Assembly: GCF_003660455.1 (NCBI RefSeq)
Contig: NZ_QZVR01000007.1
Span: 186,001 to 250,000, forward strand
Source: Nocardioides ferulae
GTDB lineage: Bacteria; Actinomycetota; Actinomycetes; Propionibacteriales; Nocardioidaceae
Direction: 5' to 3'
Length of the DNA: 64,000 nucleotides
Positions 18,302-26,595 of the stretch are shown piece after piece. The position numbers and the translations under genes were made by a program. The notes beneath the pieces are model-generated. The model had not been told where the DNA came from, did not search any database, and was given only the letters and a program-made list of their open reading frames with translations. Each line of letters starts with the position of its first letter. The first letter of the stretch is position 1.

Positions 18302-18306
18302 GGTCG

Positions 18307-18474
18307 TCAGCCGACGACGTCCTTGAGTGCGTCGCCGAGAGCGCCTGCCTCCTCGGCGTTGAGTTCGACAACGAGACGGCCACCGCCTTCGAGCGGGACG
18401 CGCATCACGATGCCGCGCCCTTCCTTGGTGACCTCCAGCGGACCGTCGCCCGTCCGCGGCTTCATCGCCGCCAT
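18307..18474 (-). CDS. DUF3117 family protein, 55 aa
   Basis: 55 residues, nearly invariant in actinobacteria (Rv1211-like): opens MAAMKPRTGDGPLEVTKEG, continues GRGIVMRVPLEGGGRLVVEL and ends with an acidic helix. Function unknown. The ATG at 18474 follows a strong ribosome site (GAGGAAGAGG); longer in-frame extensions lack conservation. A possible -10 (GATAAT, plus-strand ATTATC near 18545) lies about 70 bp upstream. It heads the pepA operon. Confidence 0.9.
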   Translation of the reverse strand: MAAMKPRTGDGPLEVTKEGRGIVMRVPLEGGGRLVVELNAEEAGALGDALKDVVG

Positions 18475-18612
18475 CCGGCACCTCTTCCTCACGAGTTCGA
18501 GAGCACGACGAACCGATTCGCCCGCACGCGCCGTAGCGTCCCCATTATCCCCCATGTCGAACGTGACGCCGACCACAGGTGCGTGAGGTGGGTCTCCGGC
18601 AGACTGCCGCCC

Positions 18613-19428
18613 ATGACCTCAGAGCCCAGCCAGCCCGCCGCCGCCCCCGTTCTGCTCGACCTCAGCGAGGGCGTCGCGACGATCACGTTGAACCGCCCGG
18701 AGGCGATGAACAGTCTCGACGTGGCGACCAAGGTGCTGCTGCGCGAGACCGTGCAGCAGGTCGCCGAGGACCCGCGGGTGCGGTGCGTGGTGCTGACCGG
18801 CACCGGTCGGGCCTTCTGCACCGGGCAGGACCTCAAGGAGCACGTGCAGATCCTCAACAGCTCCTCGAGCGAGCAGCTGTTCCGCACCGTCGACGAGCAC
18901 TACAACCCGATCGTCTCAACGCTGGCCTCGATGCCGAAGCCGGTGCTGGCGGCGGTCAACGGCGTCGCCGCCGGGGCCGGGGCCAGCCTCGCGTTCGCCT
19001 GCGACCTGCGCGTGGTCGCCGACACCGCCGGCTTCAACCTGGCCTTCGCCAACGTGGCGCTCTCGTGCGACACCGGCGCGAGCTGGACGCTGCAGCGCCT
19101 GGTGGGGAAGGCCAAGGCCCTGGACCTGCTCTACTTCCCGCGGACGGTGCCGGCCGCCGAGGCCCTCGACCTGGGCCTGGCGACGCAGGTGGTGCCGGCC
19201 GCCGAGCTGACCGACACGGTCGCCGACCTGGCTGCCCGGCTGGCGGCCGGCCCGACCGTGGCGCTCGGCTCGATCCGGCAGTCGGTGGCCTACGCGGCCG
19301 GGCACTCGTTCGAGGAGTCGCTGGCGCTGGAGAGCACGATGATGCAGCGCACCGGCGCCACCCACGACCACGAGTCGGCCGTCGCCGCGTTCGTGGCGAA
19401 GCAGAAGCCGGTCTTCGAGGGCCGGTGA
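18613..19428 (+). CDS. Enoyl-CoA hydratase/isomerase family protein (crotonase)
   Basis: 271 residues, normal for the family. The oxyanion-hole segments are GRAFCTGQDLKEH and NGVAAGAGASLAFACDLR. In the position of the usual catalytic glutamates the protein reads FANVALSCDTGASWTLQRLVG, where a Cys-Asp pair suggests a PaaG-like isomerase (double-bond shift in phenylacetate or fatty-acid breakdown) rather than a classical hydratase. No other phenylacetate genes are nearby. Start ATG 18613. Confidence 0.88.
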   Translation: MTSEPSQPAAAPVLLDLSEGVATITLNRPEAMNSLDVATKVLLRETVQQVAEDPRVRCVVLTGTGRAFCTGQDLKEHVQILNSSSSEQLFRTVDEHYNPIVSTLASMPKPVLAAVNGVAAGAGASLAFACDLRVVADTAGFNLAFANVALSCDTGASWTLQRLVGKAKALDLLYFPRTVPAAEALDLGLATQVVPAAELTDTVADLAARLAAGPTVALGSIRQSVAYAAGHSFEESLALESTMMQRTGATHDHESAVAAFVAKQKPVFEGR

Positions 19429-19456
19429 GGCTCCACGCCGGGCGTCGCGACGACGG

Positions 19457-20362
19457 TCAGGAGGGGGTCGGCGTCGACGGCTCGGCGGTCGGCGTCGGGC
19501 TCGGCGAGCCGGTGGGCGTCGGGGAGGGCGAGGGCTGCGGCGGCAGTCCCGGGTGCGGGTCGACCCAGTCGGCGGTGCCGTGGAAGGCGCCGAAGAGCCG
19601 CAGCAGCCGCCGCGGCGCCTGCCGCCGCAGCGTCCGGATCGAGGGCCGGTAGCCGTACTCGACGGTGACCGCCGCGCCCTTGAAGGTTGCGTTGAACCAG
19701 CTGGTCATCGTGCCGTGGCAGACCCCGCCGCAGTCGAACCGCTTGCGCGGCAGGTCCAGTGCCCGCGCCACCCGGCGCGAGAACCTCGGCCGCTTGGTGT
19801 CGGTGTCGACGCCGTAGAGGGGCTGGTGGAAGCTGATCAGCCAGCGCGGCCGCAGCGAGGTCAGGAACCGCATCACCGCACGGGTCTCCGGCTCGGAGCC
19901 GGGGCGCGGACCCGATTCGTAGCTGCCGTCGAGGTCGGCCCAGTCGTGGGGGAAGTTGCGGTTCAGGTCGACGCCGTGGGCGTTGCGCCGGGTGCCGGCG
20001 GCCAGTCCGTCGGGGTTGTACGCCGGCAGCAGCCACAGCTCGGCGCCCATCACCGGCAGCCCGTCGCGCAGCGCCGTGAGGATCTTCCGCGGCGCGCCCT
20101 CGTCGCCGTGCATGCCCGAGATCAGCAGCACCTTGGGCACGCCCTTGCCCGCCGGCTCGCCGAGCCGGTAGGCGAAGATCGGTCGGCCCTGCACCGACCT
20201 GCCGATGAGCCGCCGGGCGACGACCGCGGACTGCTCCGCTGACTCGGTGGTCGAGTCGGCCGCGGTGGTCGAGCCTGCCGAGACCGCCACCACCGAGGAC
20301 GAGATCGCTACGACGCAGAGCAGCGCGAGCAGAGCCGGGAGCATCCGCCCGCGGCCGGCCAC
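19457..20362 (-). CDS. Secreted M14-family zinc carboxypeptidase
   Basis: 301 residues. Signal-like helix at residues 7-30 (MLPALLALLCVVAISSSVVAVSA), then an M14 domain: zinc motif SGMHGDEGAP (His and Glu), RNAHGVDLNRNFPHDW (substrate-binding Asn-Arg), third ligand FHQPLYG, catalytic glutamate in TVEYGY. It probably trims peptides, perhaps murein peptides, outside the cell. The C-terminal tail is Pro/Ser/Thr repeats. Residues 29-45 (SAGSTTAADSTTES) are encoded by copies of the dispersed 22-bp repeat. GTG start at 20362; an ATG at 20344 is an alternative. One base separates it from the upstream membrane-protein gene. Confidence 0.86.
   Translation of the reverse strand: MAGRGRMLPALLALLCVVAISSSVVAVSAGSTTAADSTTESAEQSAVVARRLIGRSVQGRPIFAYRLGEPAGKGVPKVLLISGMHGDEGAPRKILTALRDGLPVMGAELWLLPAYNPDGLAAGTRRNAHGVDLNRNFPHDWADLDGSYESGPRPGSEPETRAVMRFLTSLRPRWLISFHQPLYGVDTDTKRPRFSRRVARALDLPRKRFDCGGVCHGTMTSWFNATFKGAAVTVEYGYRPSIRTLRRQAPRRLLRLFGAFHGTADWVDPHPGLPPQPSPSPTPTGSPSPTPTAEPSTPTPS
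20246..20285. repeat. Dispersed 22-bp repeat, partial plus full copy inside the M14 peptidase gene
   Basis: A full unit at 20264-20285 (half-sites GGTGGTCGAGC and CTGCCGAGACC) follows a partial unit at 20246-20261. Start-to-start spacing is 18 bp, a multiple of three, and both are read in frame as the post-signal linker of the peptidase. Confidence 0.75.
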
Positions 20363-20363
20363 G

Positions 20364-20789
20364 TCACACCACCGAGGTGAGGTAGGCCCAGGTGAAGACC
20401 AGCACGCCGACGAGCATCCCGACGTGCGCCAGGATCGAGAGCCCCGGGCCCTCCGACCAGCTGTCGGAGGTGCCCTCGTGGGCGTGCCGTCCGCGCGAGG
20501 GCAGCCAGCGGACCAGGATCATCAGCCCGGCCACCGCCACGATCCACCAGAACGCGAGGGCGACGATGCCGAGCTCCTCGCTGCCGGCCGGCGTGTCCTC
20601 CGGCGCGGCCAGGAACAGCACCCACCCGGCCAGGGCCAGCGCTCCGGCGACCGTGTGCACCCGCAGCACCACCGGCGAGACCTGGAGCCGGCCCGCGGCC
20701 CGGTCGGCGCGGCCCAGGCGGACCCGGGTCAGCACGACCACGACCGCCGCCAGTCCCGTGAGCACGAAGACGATGACCTGGGTCGACAC
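20364..20789 (-). CDS. Membrane protein, four helices
   Basis: 141 residues with four predicted membrane helices (about 5-22, 44-62, 72-92 and 118-138) and a short histidine-containing loop (RGRHAHEG). Family not recognised. GTG start at 20789. The stop is one base upstream of the M14 peptidase start and the gene follows the DivIVA-like gene by 15 bp, so it lies in a LOG - DivIVA-like - membrane protein - peptidase run. Function unknown. Confidence 0.7.
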   Translation of the reverse strand: MSTQVIVFVLTGLAAVVVVLTRVRLGRADRAAGRLQVSPVVLRVHTVAGALALAGWVLFLAAPEDTPAGSEELGIVALAFWWIVAVAGLMILVRWLPSRGRHAHEGTSDSWSEGPGLSILAHVGMLVGVLVFTWAYLTSVV

Positions 20790-20804
20790 GGTGGGCAGTG
20801 TGCC

Positions 20805-21119
20805 CTACTCGGTGTGGTGCTCGCCACGAACCTCCGGATCCGGTGGTGTGTCACCGGACACCTCGGCGGCTGCCTGCCCCTGCTCGAGCTGGGCGGCGAG
20901 CCGGTCCAGGAGCGCGTCGACCTCGCTCATCCGGTAGCCGCGCAGCGCCAGCGAGAACCTCACCCGCCGCAGGTCGTCGGCCACGAGCGGGCCGTCGGCG
21001 GGCACCCGCGCGTCGGGCCGGTCGTCGTACGCCGGGGCCAGCGGCTCGCCGCGGCCGGCGGCGACCACCGCGACCACGCCCATCGCGAGCACGATCAGGA
21101 TCGCGAAGAGCCACATCAC
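20805..21119 (-). CDS. DivIVA-domain-like membrane-anchored protein
   Basis: 104 residues: an N-terminal membrane helix (MWLFAILIVLAMGVVAVVAA), then a short DivIVA-like motif (VRFSLALRGYRMSEVDALLD) and a coiled-coil-prone segment. Related to Rv1209-type actinobacterial proteins next to the LOG/dapE genes; the role in cell growth or septation is inferred from the domain. The start overlaps the LOG stop, either GTG 21119 (GTGA) or ATG 21116 (TGATG). Confidence 0.82.
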   Translation of the reverse strand: MMWLFAILIVLAMGVVAVVAAGRGEPLAPAYDDRPDARVPADGPLVADDLRRVRFSLALRGYRMSEVDALLDRLAAQLEQGQAAAEVSGDTPPDPEVRGEHHTE

Positions 21120-21886
21120 GACGGGTCACCCCGGTCGGTCACGGGCTCGGGGCCCGCGGCGGAGGCGGCACGGGCCGCGGTCATCAGCGACACGGCCTCG
21201 TCGACGTCGTCGGTGAGCGTGAGCATGCCCAGGTCGCGCTCACCGATCTTGCCGTCGGCGAGCACGGTGCCGCGCAGCCAGTCGATCAGCCCGCTCCAGT
21301 AGTCGACGCCCATCAGCACGATCGGGAACCGGGTGACCTTCTGGGTCTGCACCAGCGTGAGCGCCTCGAACAGCTCGTCGAAGGTGCCGAAGCCGCCCGG
21401 CAGCACCAGGAAGCCCTGGCTGTACTTCACGAACATGGTCTTGCGGGCGAAGAAGTAGCGGAAGTTGACCCCGACGTCGACCCAGTCGTTGAGCTGGTCC
21501 TCGTAGGGCAGCTCGATGCCGAGCCCGACGCTGAGGCCGCCGGCCTCGCTGGCCCCCTTGTTGGCCGCCTCCATCGCGCCCGGTCCGCCACCGGTGATCA
21601 CCGCGAAGCCCTCTTCGACCAGGCGCCGCCCGACCCGCTCCGCCAGCTCGTACGACGGGTGGTCGGGGGCGGTGCGCGCGGAGCCGAACACCGCGATGGC
21701 GGGCCCCAGCTCGGCCAGGGCGCCGAAGCCCTCGACGAACTCGGCCTGGATGCGCAGCACCCGCCACGGGTCGGCGTGCACCCAGTCGGTGGGCCCGCGG
21801 GAGTCGAGCAGTCGCTGGTCGGTGGTCGACCCGTCGACCTGCGCGCGGCGCTGCAGCACCGGGCCCTTGAACTTCGCTCGCACCAC
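21116..21886 (-). CDS. LOG-family protein (TIGR00730, putative nucleotide phosphoribohydrolase)
   Basis: 256 residues. Rossmann-like LOG fold: AVFGSARTAPDH, VITGGGPGAMEAANKGA and the diagnostic PGGFGTFDE. Family members release free bases (cytokinins in plants) from nucleoside 5'-monophosphates; the bacterial role is mostly unknown. GTG start at 21886, chosen for GAGTGAGG upstream, 8 bp after the dapE stop. Same order as in M. tuberculosis (dapE then Rv1205). Confidence 0.88.
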   Translation of the reverse strand: MVRAKFKGPVLQRRAQVDGSTTDQRLLDSRGPTDWVHADPWRVLRIQAEFVEGFGALAELGPAIAVFGSARTAPDHPSYELAERVGRRLVEEGFAVITGGGPGAMEAANKGASEAGGLSVGLGIELPYEDQLNDWVDVGVNFRYFFARKTMFVKYSQGFLVLPGGFGTFDELFEALTLVQTQKVTRFPIVLMGVDYWSGLIDWLRGTVLADGKIGERDLGMLTLTDDVDEAVSLMTAARAASAAGPEPVTDRGDPS

Positions 21887-21894
21887 GGCCGACC

Positions 21895-22965
21895 TCACTC
21901 CCCCGCGCCCAGCCAGCGGCGCAGCTGCGCCTCGCAGCGCAGGATCTGCTCGACCGGCACGTGCTCGTCCTGCTTGTGCGCCAGCATCGGGTCGCCGGGG
22001 CCGAAGTTGACCGCGGGCACGCCGAGCGCGCTGAACCGCGAGACGTCGGTCCACCCGAACTTCGGGTTCACCTCGCCGCCGACGGCCTCGACGAACGCCG
22101 CGGCCGCGGGGACCGACAGCCCGGGCAGGGCCCCGGGACTGGTGTCGGTGACGCGCGCGTCGTAGCCGTCGAAGACCTCGCGCACGTAGGCGAGCGCCTC
22201 CTTCTCCGAGCGGTCGGGGGCGAACCGGTAATTGACCGTGACCACGCACTCGTCGGGGATCACGTTGCCGGCAACGCCGCCGCGGATGCCGACGGCGTTG
22301 AGGCCCTCGTGGTACTCCAGGCCGTCGATCACCGGCTTGCGAGGCTGGTAGGCCTCGAGCCGGCGCAGCACCTCGGTGGCACCGTGGATCGCGTTGACGC
22401 CGCGCCAGGAGCGGGCGGAGTGGGCGCGCTCGCCGGTGGTGGTCACCTCGACCCGCAGCGTGCCCTGGCAGCCGGCCTCGACGACGGCGTTCGACGGCTC
22501 CATCAGGATCGCGAAGTCGGCGTCGAGCAGGTCGGGGTGGGTCTGCGCGAGCAGCCGCAGCCCGTTGAACTCGGCCTCGATCTCCTCGGCCTCGTAGAGC
22601 ACGAACGTCACGTCGCGGTTCGGCTCGGGAACGGTCGCGGCCAGCCGCAGGATCACCGCGTCGCCGCCCTTCATGTCGCAGGTGCCGAGGCCGTGCAGCA
22701 GGCCGCCGTCGTCGAGCCTGCTGGGCAGGTTGTCGTTGACCGGCACGGTGTCGAGGTGGCCGGCGATCACGACCCGCTCGGCCCGGCCGAGGTGGGTGCG
22801 CGCGACCACGGTGTGGCCGTGCCGGATCACCTCCAGGTGGCCGAGCGTGCGCAGCGCGGCCTCGACCGCGTCGGCGATCTGCTCCTCGTGCAAGCTCACC
22901 GACTCGATGTCGACCAGCTGCCGGGTCAGGGTCACGGCGTCGGCGGTCAGGTCCAGCGTGGGCAT
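21895..22965 (-). CDS. dapE: Succinyl-diaminopimelate desuccinylase
   Basis: 356 residues, M20 metallopeptidase fold. Removes succinate from N-succinyl-LL-diaminopimelate, a late step of the succinylase branch to meso-DAP and lysine. Metal-binding blocks: IAGHLDTVPVNDN (His, Asp), TCDMKGGDA (bridging Asp), LYEAEEIEAEFNG (Glu pair) and the C-terminal HKQDEHVP. The ATG at 22965 aligns with family starts; an ATG at 23010 would enter the hairpin region. The partner genes dapD and dapC are in this window. Confidence 0.93.
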   Translation of the reverse strand: MPTLDLTADAVTLTRQLVDIESVSLHEEQIADAVEAALRTLGHLEVIRHGHTVVARTHLGRAERVVIAGHLDTVPVNDNLPSRLDDGGLLHGLGTCDMKGGDAVILRLAATVPEPNRDVTFVLYEAEEIEAEFNGLRLLAQTHPDLLDADFAILMEPSNAVVEAGCQGTLRVEVTTTGERAHSARSWRGVNAIHGATEVLRRLEAYQPRKPVIDGLEYHEGLNAVGIRGGVAGNVIPDECVVTVNYRFAPDRSEKEALAYVREVFDGYDARVTDTSPGALPGLSVPAAAAFVEAVGGEVNPKFGWTDVSRFSALGVPAVNFGPGDPMLAHKQDEHVPVEQILRCEAQLRRWLGAGE

Positions 22966-23013
22966 GGCCCCATCCAACCAGCCGGTCAGTGGGCCACGGC
23001 GGCGAGCCACGCT

Positions 23014-23070
23014 CGCTCCTCACGTCTGCGGCGTGAACAACCCGTTTCGACAACGCAGACGTGAGGAGCG
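23014..23070. repeat. Hairpin A1: 17-bp perfect inverted repeat at the 3' side of the endonuclease-like gene
   Basis: Arms CGCTCCTCACGTCTGCG (23014-23030) and CGCAGACGTGAGGAGCG (23054-23070) pair perfectly around a 23-base loop. It begins two bases after the stop of the gene at 23073-24113. A second copy of the arms, with the same loop length, lies at the other end of that gene. It could terminate transcription, but the matching upstream copy argues for another role. Confidence 0.9.
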
Positions 23071-23072
23071 GC

Positions 23073-24113
23073 TCACCAGTCGGCGCGCTGCTCGCGCAGC
23101 CAGCGTTCGTCGTCCTGCCGGTCGAGCAGCGCGTCGAGTGCACCGGCCGGAGCCGGCCGTGCCACCCAGGCCCGGTCGGCCGGCGTCTCGAACGCCGCAC
23201 GCTGCCGACCTGCCCGCAGCCGGTCGACGACCCGGTCCGGGTCGAGCAGGTCGAGGCCGGTGAACCGCACCACCTCGAGCCCGTGCCGGCGCAACCGGTC
23301 CTCCCGGTCCAGGTCGTCGGTGTGCCGACCGGCACTCCGGTGGTCGGCACCGTCGAACTCCACGACCTCCCCCGACTCCGGATCGAGCAGGTCGGCGACG
23401 CCGAGCAGCCGCCCCAGCCGGTCCTCGACCCGGCAGTTGACCAGCACCGAGTCGGGAAGCCCAGCGTCCAGCGACCAGATCAGCCGGAGCCTGGTCTCCT
23501 GGGGTGACCGGGAGTGTTCGCTGGCCAGCCCGAGCGCGCGGTGCACGCGCGGCAACCCACGCCAGCCCGCATGCACGGCGGCGTAGTCGGCCAGCCGGCG
23601 CAGCGAGGTGAGCCGGGCCGCGCACAGCATGTCGGCCACGACCGTGGCCTCCCGCACCGACCCGGCCCACCGCATCGCGTCGAACCCGGCCCGCTCGACG
23701 ACGGTCACCGGCACGCCGTAGCAGCGGGCGACGTCGTGGGGCTCGAGCCGGTCCCAGGCGAGCGTCGCCCCCGGGAAGGGGCGGATGTTGCCGGCCGGGC
23801 CGAGCACGAGCGGCACGGGCAGCACGGTGCGTCCGTCGGGGGCGAGCCCGTCGAAGAACGCCGCGCCGTGCAGGCGACAGGCAGCCCACCCGCCGACCGC
23901 GCCCCCGACGGGAAGCCGGGCCGCTGCCTCGGCGGCGCGCTGCTCCGGTGCCGTGCCGTCGGCCGTGGCGGGGACGTAGAGGCCGGGACCGATCCGCCGC
24001 CAGCGCCAGCCTCGAGCTTGGGCCGGGCTCGGTCCGAGCTGCCCGGCTGGGTCCACCCGCACGGGGTGGACGATTCGAGGTGGCGGGCAGCGGGGGTCCC
24101 AGCGATGGGGCAT
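23073..24113 (-). CDS. AbiEi-like wHTH plus PD-(D/E)XK (Vsr/DUF559-like) endonuclease-like protein, copy A
   Basis: 346 residues. The N terminus (about 1-60) resembles the winged-helix domain of AbiEi-type proteins (PAQARGWRWRRIGPGLYVPA). The C terminus has the spacing of a Vsr/DUF559-like nuclease: SPQETRLRLIWSLDAG (Glu), LLGVADLLDPESG (Asp), VVEFDGADHRS (Glu-x-Asp). Paralogue of the gene at 61678-62724, with matching order and length. ATG 24113 (PHRWDPR) was chosen because the paralogue has the same EPHRWDPR block near its start; an in-frame ATG at 24185 would place the start against hairpin A2. The whole gene is bracketed by two hairpins. Function unknown; cleavage or repair of the hairpin DNA is only a hypothesis. 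Confidence 0.8.
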   Translation of the reverse strand: MPHRWDPRCPPPRIVHPVRVDPAGQLGPSPAQARGWRWRRIGPGLYVPATADGTAPEQRAAEAAARLPVGGAVGGWAACRLHGAAFFDGLAPDGRTVLPVPLVLGPAGNIRPFPGATLAWDRLEPHDVARCYGVPVTVVERAGFDAMRWAGSVREATVVADMLCAARLTSLRRLADYAAVHAGWRGLPRVHRALGLASEHSRSPQETRLRLIWSLDAGLPDSVLVNCRVEDRLGRLLGVADLLDPESGEVVEFDGADHRSAGRHTDDLDREDRLRRHGLEVVRFTGLDLLDPDRVVDRLRAGRQRAAFETPADRAWVARPAPAGALDALLDRQDDERWLREQRADW

Positions 24114-24186
24114 GCCGTCATGTTGCCCACGCCGATGACCGCACGCGATCGGCTCTCCACAGACGTGGTCTCCGGAGTCGCTCATA

Positions 24187-24240
24187 GCTCCTCACGTCTG
24201 CGTCGTCCTGGCACCCGAAAGACAGCGCAGACGTGAGGAG
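24187..24240. repeat. Hairpin A2: second copy, 5' side of the endonuclease-like gene
   Basis: Arms CTCCTCACGTCTGCG (24188-24202) and CGCAGACGTGAGGAG (24226-24240) are perfect over 15 bp and identical to those of hairpin A1; the loop is again exactly 23 bases but mostly different in sequence. It lies just upstream of the endonuclease-like gene and about 200 bp upstream of the divergent CARDB gene. Confidence 0.9.
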
Positions 24241-24442
24241 AGGGCAGGGGACGCCGGGGCCGACGAGACGGGACAACCGTCCCTGTCGCCCGGGACACCG
24301 GGCCGGGCAGCGTGGCCGGACCGCCACCCCCGGCCGGACCAGACCAGCAGACGCGGCGCAACCGAGCGGCCACGCCGAGCGTCATCCCCTGCTGGCCGTC
24401 ATCCGGCCGGTGTCCCCGGACAGCCACCCTCCAGGAGGAGCC

Positions 24443-25486
24443 ATGCCCGTCGCACCGCCCAGCACCCGACCGCAGAGCCGAGCCCGACGACGTACCGCCG
24501 CCTTGGGCGCCGCCCTCGCGGTGGGAGTCGGCCTGCTCGCCGCCCCGGGCCAGCTCGCCGCCGCCGCGCCGCTTCGAGACAAGCCGGACCTGATGATGGA
24601 CGAGGTCCGGTGGGTGCCGCGCGAGGCGAAGACCGGGTCGACGTTCCAGATCGACGGCATGGTCGCGAACGTCGGCGGCCGCCGGGCCCCGATGTCGGTG
24701 ATGACCGCCCACCTGTCCAAGGACCGGCGGCTCTCTGACGGAGACAAGCGGGTGGGAGCCTCGCAGGTGCAGGCGATGGAGCCCGGTCGCCTCGGCGCGG
24801 TGGGCATCACCGTGCGCGTGCCCGACGGCTTCCCCGAGGGGAAGTACCACGTCGTCGTGTGCGCGGACGTGCGCAACGAGATCGACGAGATCCAGGAGGG
24901 CGACAACTGCATCGGGTCGCGGTCCCAGGTCACGATCATCCGCGACCTCGAGGGCACCCTCACCGGCACCCTGAACCTCTACGAGTCCGGCTTCACGGAG
25001 CAGGGCAACACCACCGAGACGCTGGAGCGCTTCGCCCAGGTGCAGGTCGTCGCCGAGCTCGGCGGCCACAGCGCCGACCCTCGGCTGGCCGACAAGGACA
25101 GCACCTACTCCTGGATGGGTGAGATCACGCGCGAGGTCGACGACGAGCTCTGTCCCTACACCACCGTGGAGGACGAGGAGGGCCAGGGCGACTTCGACCA
25201 CTCCAGCGGGTCCTCGAAGCTCGCCGCCGGGCTGGCCGAGAAGATGTCGAGCCTCGGCGTCCGGTTCCGCCTCGACCTGGACTTCACCGCCACCACGACC
25301 GACTGCCACGGGGAGTCGTGGGACATGTCGGGCAAGAACTCCGACATGAACCTGGTGCAGCTGGTCGAGGTGGCCCGTACCAAGCGCAAGGTCGTCTACA
25401 CGGTCGACTCCTGGTGGCAGGACTTCGGCATCCCCTCCCACTGGGACACCGTCGAGGGCCGGCTGGTCCTCAAGATCAAGAAGTGA
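24443..25486 (+). CDS. Secreted CARDB-domain protein, copy 1
   Basis: 347 residues. A long Arg-rich signal peptide (cleavage likely after LAAAA near residue 42) is followed by a CARDB-type Ig-like domain (KPDLMMDEVRWVPREAKTGS ... YHVVVCADVRNEIDEIQEGD) and a C-terminal beta-rich domain of unknown family. Probably extracellular; CARDB domains usually serve in adhesion or protein contacts. Cysteines in VVVCADVR and GDNCIGS may form a disulphide. The ribosome site AGGAGGAG precedes ATG 24443. The paralogue follows after 4 bp. Confidence 0.8.
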   Translation: MPVAPPSTRPQSRARRRTAALGAALAVGVGLLAAPGQLAAAAPLRDKPDLMMDEVRWVPREAKTGSTFQIDGMVANVGGRRAPMSVMTAHLSKDRRLSDGDKRVGASQVQAMEPGRLGAVGITVRVPDGFPEGKYHVVVCADVRNEIDEIQEGDNCIGSRSQVTIIRDLEGTLTGTLNLYESGFTEQGNTTETLERFAQVQVVAELGGHSADPRLADKDSTYSWMGEITREVDDELCPYTTVEDEEGQGDFDHSSGSSKLAAGLAEKMSSLGVRFRLDLDFTATTTDCHGESWDMSGKNSDMNLVQLVEVARTKRKVVYTVDSWWQDFGIPSHWDTVEGRLVLKIKK

Positions 25487-25490
25487 CGAG

Positions 25491-26522
25491 ATGACCACTA
25501 CGAGAGCAGGACGCCGCGCTGCCCGGACCGGCGGCGTCCTCGCCCTGCTGCTGGGCCTCACCGCCGCCACCGCCGCCCTCACCGCGCCGCAGTCGACCGC
25601 GGCCCCGGCGAAGCGCCCGAACCTGGCCGTCCAGACCGTCACCGGGGTGCCCGAGGCGATCGAGAAGGGCGGCCGGTTCGCCGTCGGCGCGTTCGTGGTC
25701 AACCAGGGCGAGGGGACGGCGCCGCCGACACGACTCACCGCCTACCTCTCCCGTGACCGCAAGCAGTCCGCCGGCGACGCCGTCGTGGGCCACGCACCCC
25801 TGGTCCGGATGCCCCGCTTCTCCGTGCGGGACAAGACGGTCCGGGTCGCCGTCCCGTCCTCGGCGAGCGGCGTCTACCACGTGCTGGTCTGCGCCGACGC
25901 GACCCGCAAGGTCGCGGAGTCCAGCGAGCGCGACAACTGCGGCTTCTCCGCTGGACGGGTGCGCATCCTCGAGCCACTGGCGGGCGAGCTGTCGGGCACT
26001 CTCCAGCTCACCGACGCCGGTGAGCTCGGGGACTCGATGTTCCAGCACACCTGGGACCGGACCGGCCAGCTCGACCTCTCGCTGGCGGTCCGGGGCCGGG
26101 AGGGCGATCTGCCGAGCATGGCGGTCACGGACACCGGCAGCACCTACGACGTCGCTGGTGTGTGGGACACGCTCTTCGACACCGAGGAGTGCACGGTGAC
26201 CACCCACCGGGACGAGGCGGGGTCGGGCGCGTTCGAGGACGGCGGGGGGAACGCCCTCGTCGCTTCGTTCCGCGACCCCGGCCTGGAGCGGCTGAACGTC
26301 GCGGTGGTCTTCGGCTACGGGTCCACGATCACCCAGGACCTCTGCGAGGGCGGCGACACGTGGGAGGAGACCGCCGCCGGGGGCGTCGACCTGCGGCTCG
26401 TGCAGGAGTCCCGCACCGGCCGCCGCATCACCTACCGCGTCGCCTCCTTCACCGGCTCCCCGGCCGAGACCGGCCCGTGGGACACCGTCTCCGGGACCGT
26501 GACCCTGCTGCTCGACGACTGA
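25491..26522 (+). CDS. Secreted CARDB-domain protein, copy 2
   Basis: 343 residues with the same plan as the gene before it: Arg-rich signal peptide (cleavage near APA, residue 40), CARDB-like domain (RPNLAVQTVTGVPEAIEKGG, then YHVLVCADATRKVAESSERD and DNCGF), and a matching C-terminal domain ending in a WDTVSGTV-type strand as in copy 1 (WDTVEGRL). A tandem duplication that has diverged considerably. It ends 16 bp before a strong hairpin terminator. Confidence 0.8.
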   Translation: MTTTRAGRRAARTGGVLALLLGLTAATAALTAPQSTAAPAKRPNLAVQTVTGVPEAIEKGGRFAVGAFVVNQGEGTAPPTRLTAYLSRDRKQSAGDAVVGHAPLVRMPRFSVRDKTVRVAVPSSASGVYHVLVCADATRKVAESSERDNCGFSAGRVRILEPLAGELSGTLQLTDAGELGDSMFQHTWDRTGQLDLSLAVRGREGDLPSMAVTDTGSTYDVAGVWDTLFDTEECTVTTHRDEAGSGAFEDGGGNALVASFRDPGLERLNVAVVFGYGSTITQDLCEGGDTWEETAAGGVDLRLVQESRTGRRITYRVASFTGSPAETGPWDTVSGTVTLLLDD

Positions 26523-26538
26523 GCGGCAGCCACCGACC

Positions 26539-26577
26539 GGCGCCGGCCCGCGTCCCCCCACACGGCGGGCCGGCGCC
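26539..26577. terminator. Hairpin terminator between the CARDB genes and ileS
   Basis: A 13-bp perfect GC stem: GGCGCCGGCCCGC (26539-26551) pairs with GCGGGCCGGCGCC (26565-26577), loop 13 bases. Between convergent genes, so it can serve both directions. No T-tract, as is common in actinobacteria. Confidence 0.75.
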
Positions 26578-26595
26578 TCTCCCCCGCACCGTTGA

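Noticed and set aside
23014..24240. CRISPR array
   Set aside because: Only two copies of the palindrome with a gene between them; no spacers and no cas genes.
24185..24240. Hairpin A2 as the ribosome site of gene A (start at 24185)
   Set aside because: GAGGAG in the hairpin arm would be only 2 bases from that ATG, and the paralogue supports the start at 24113.
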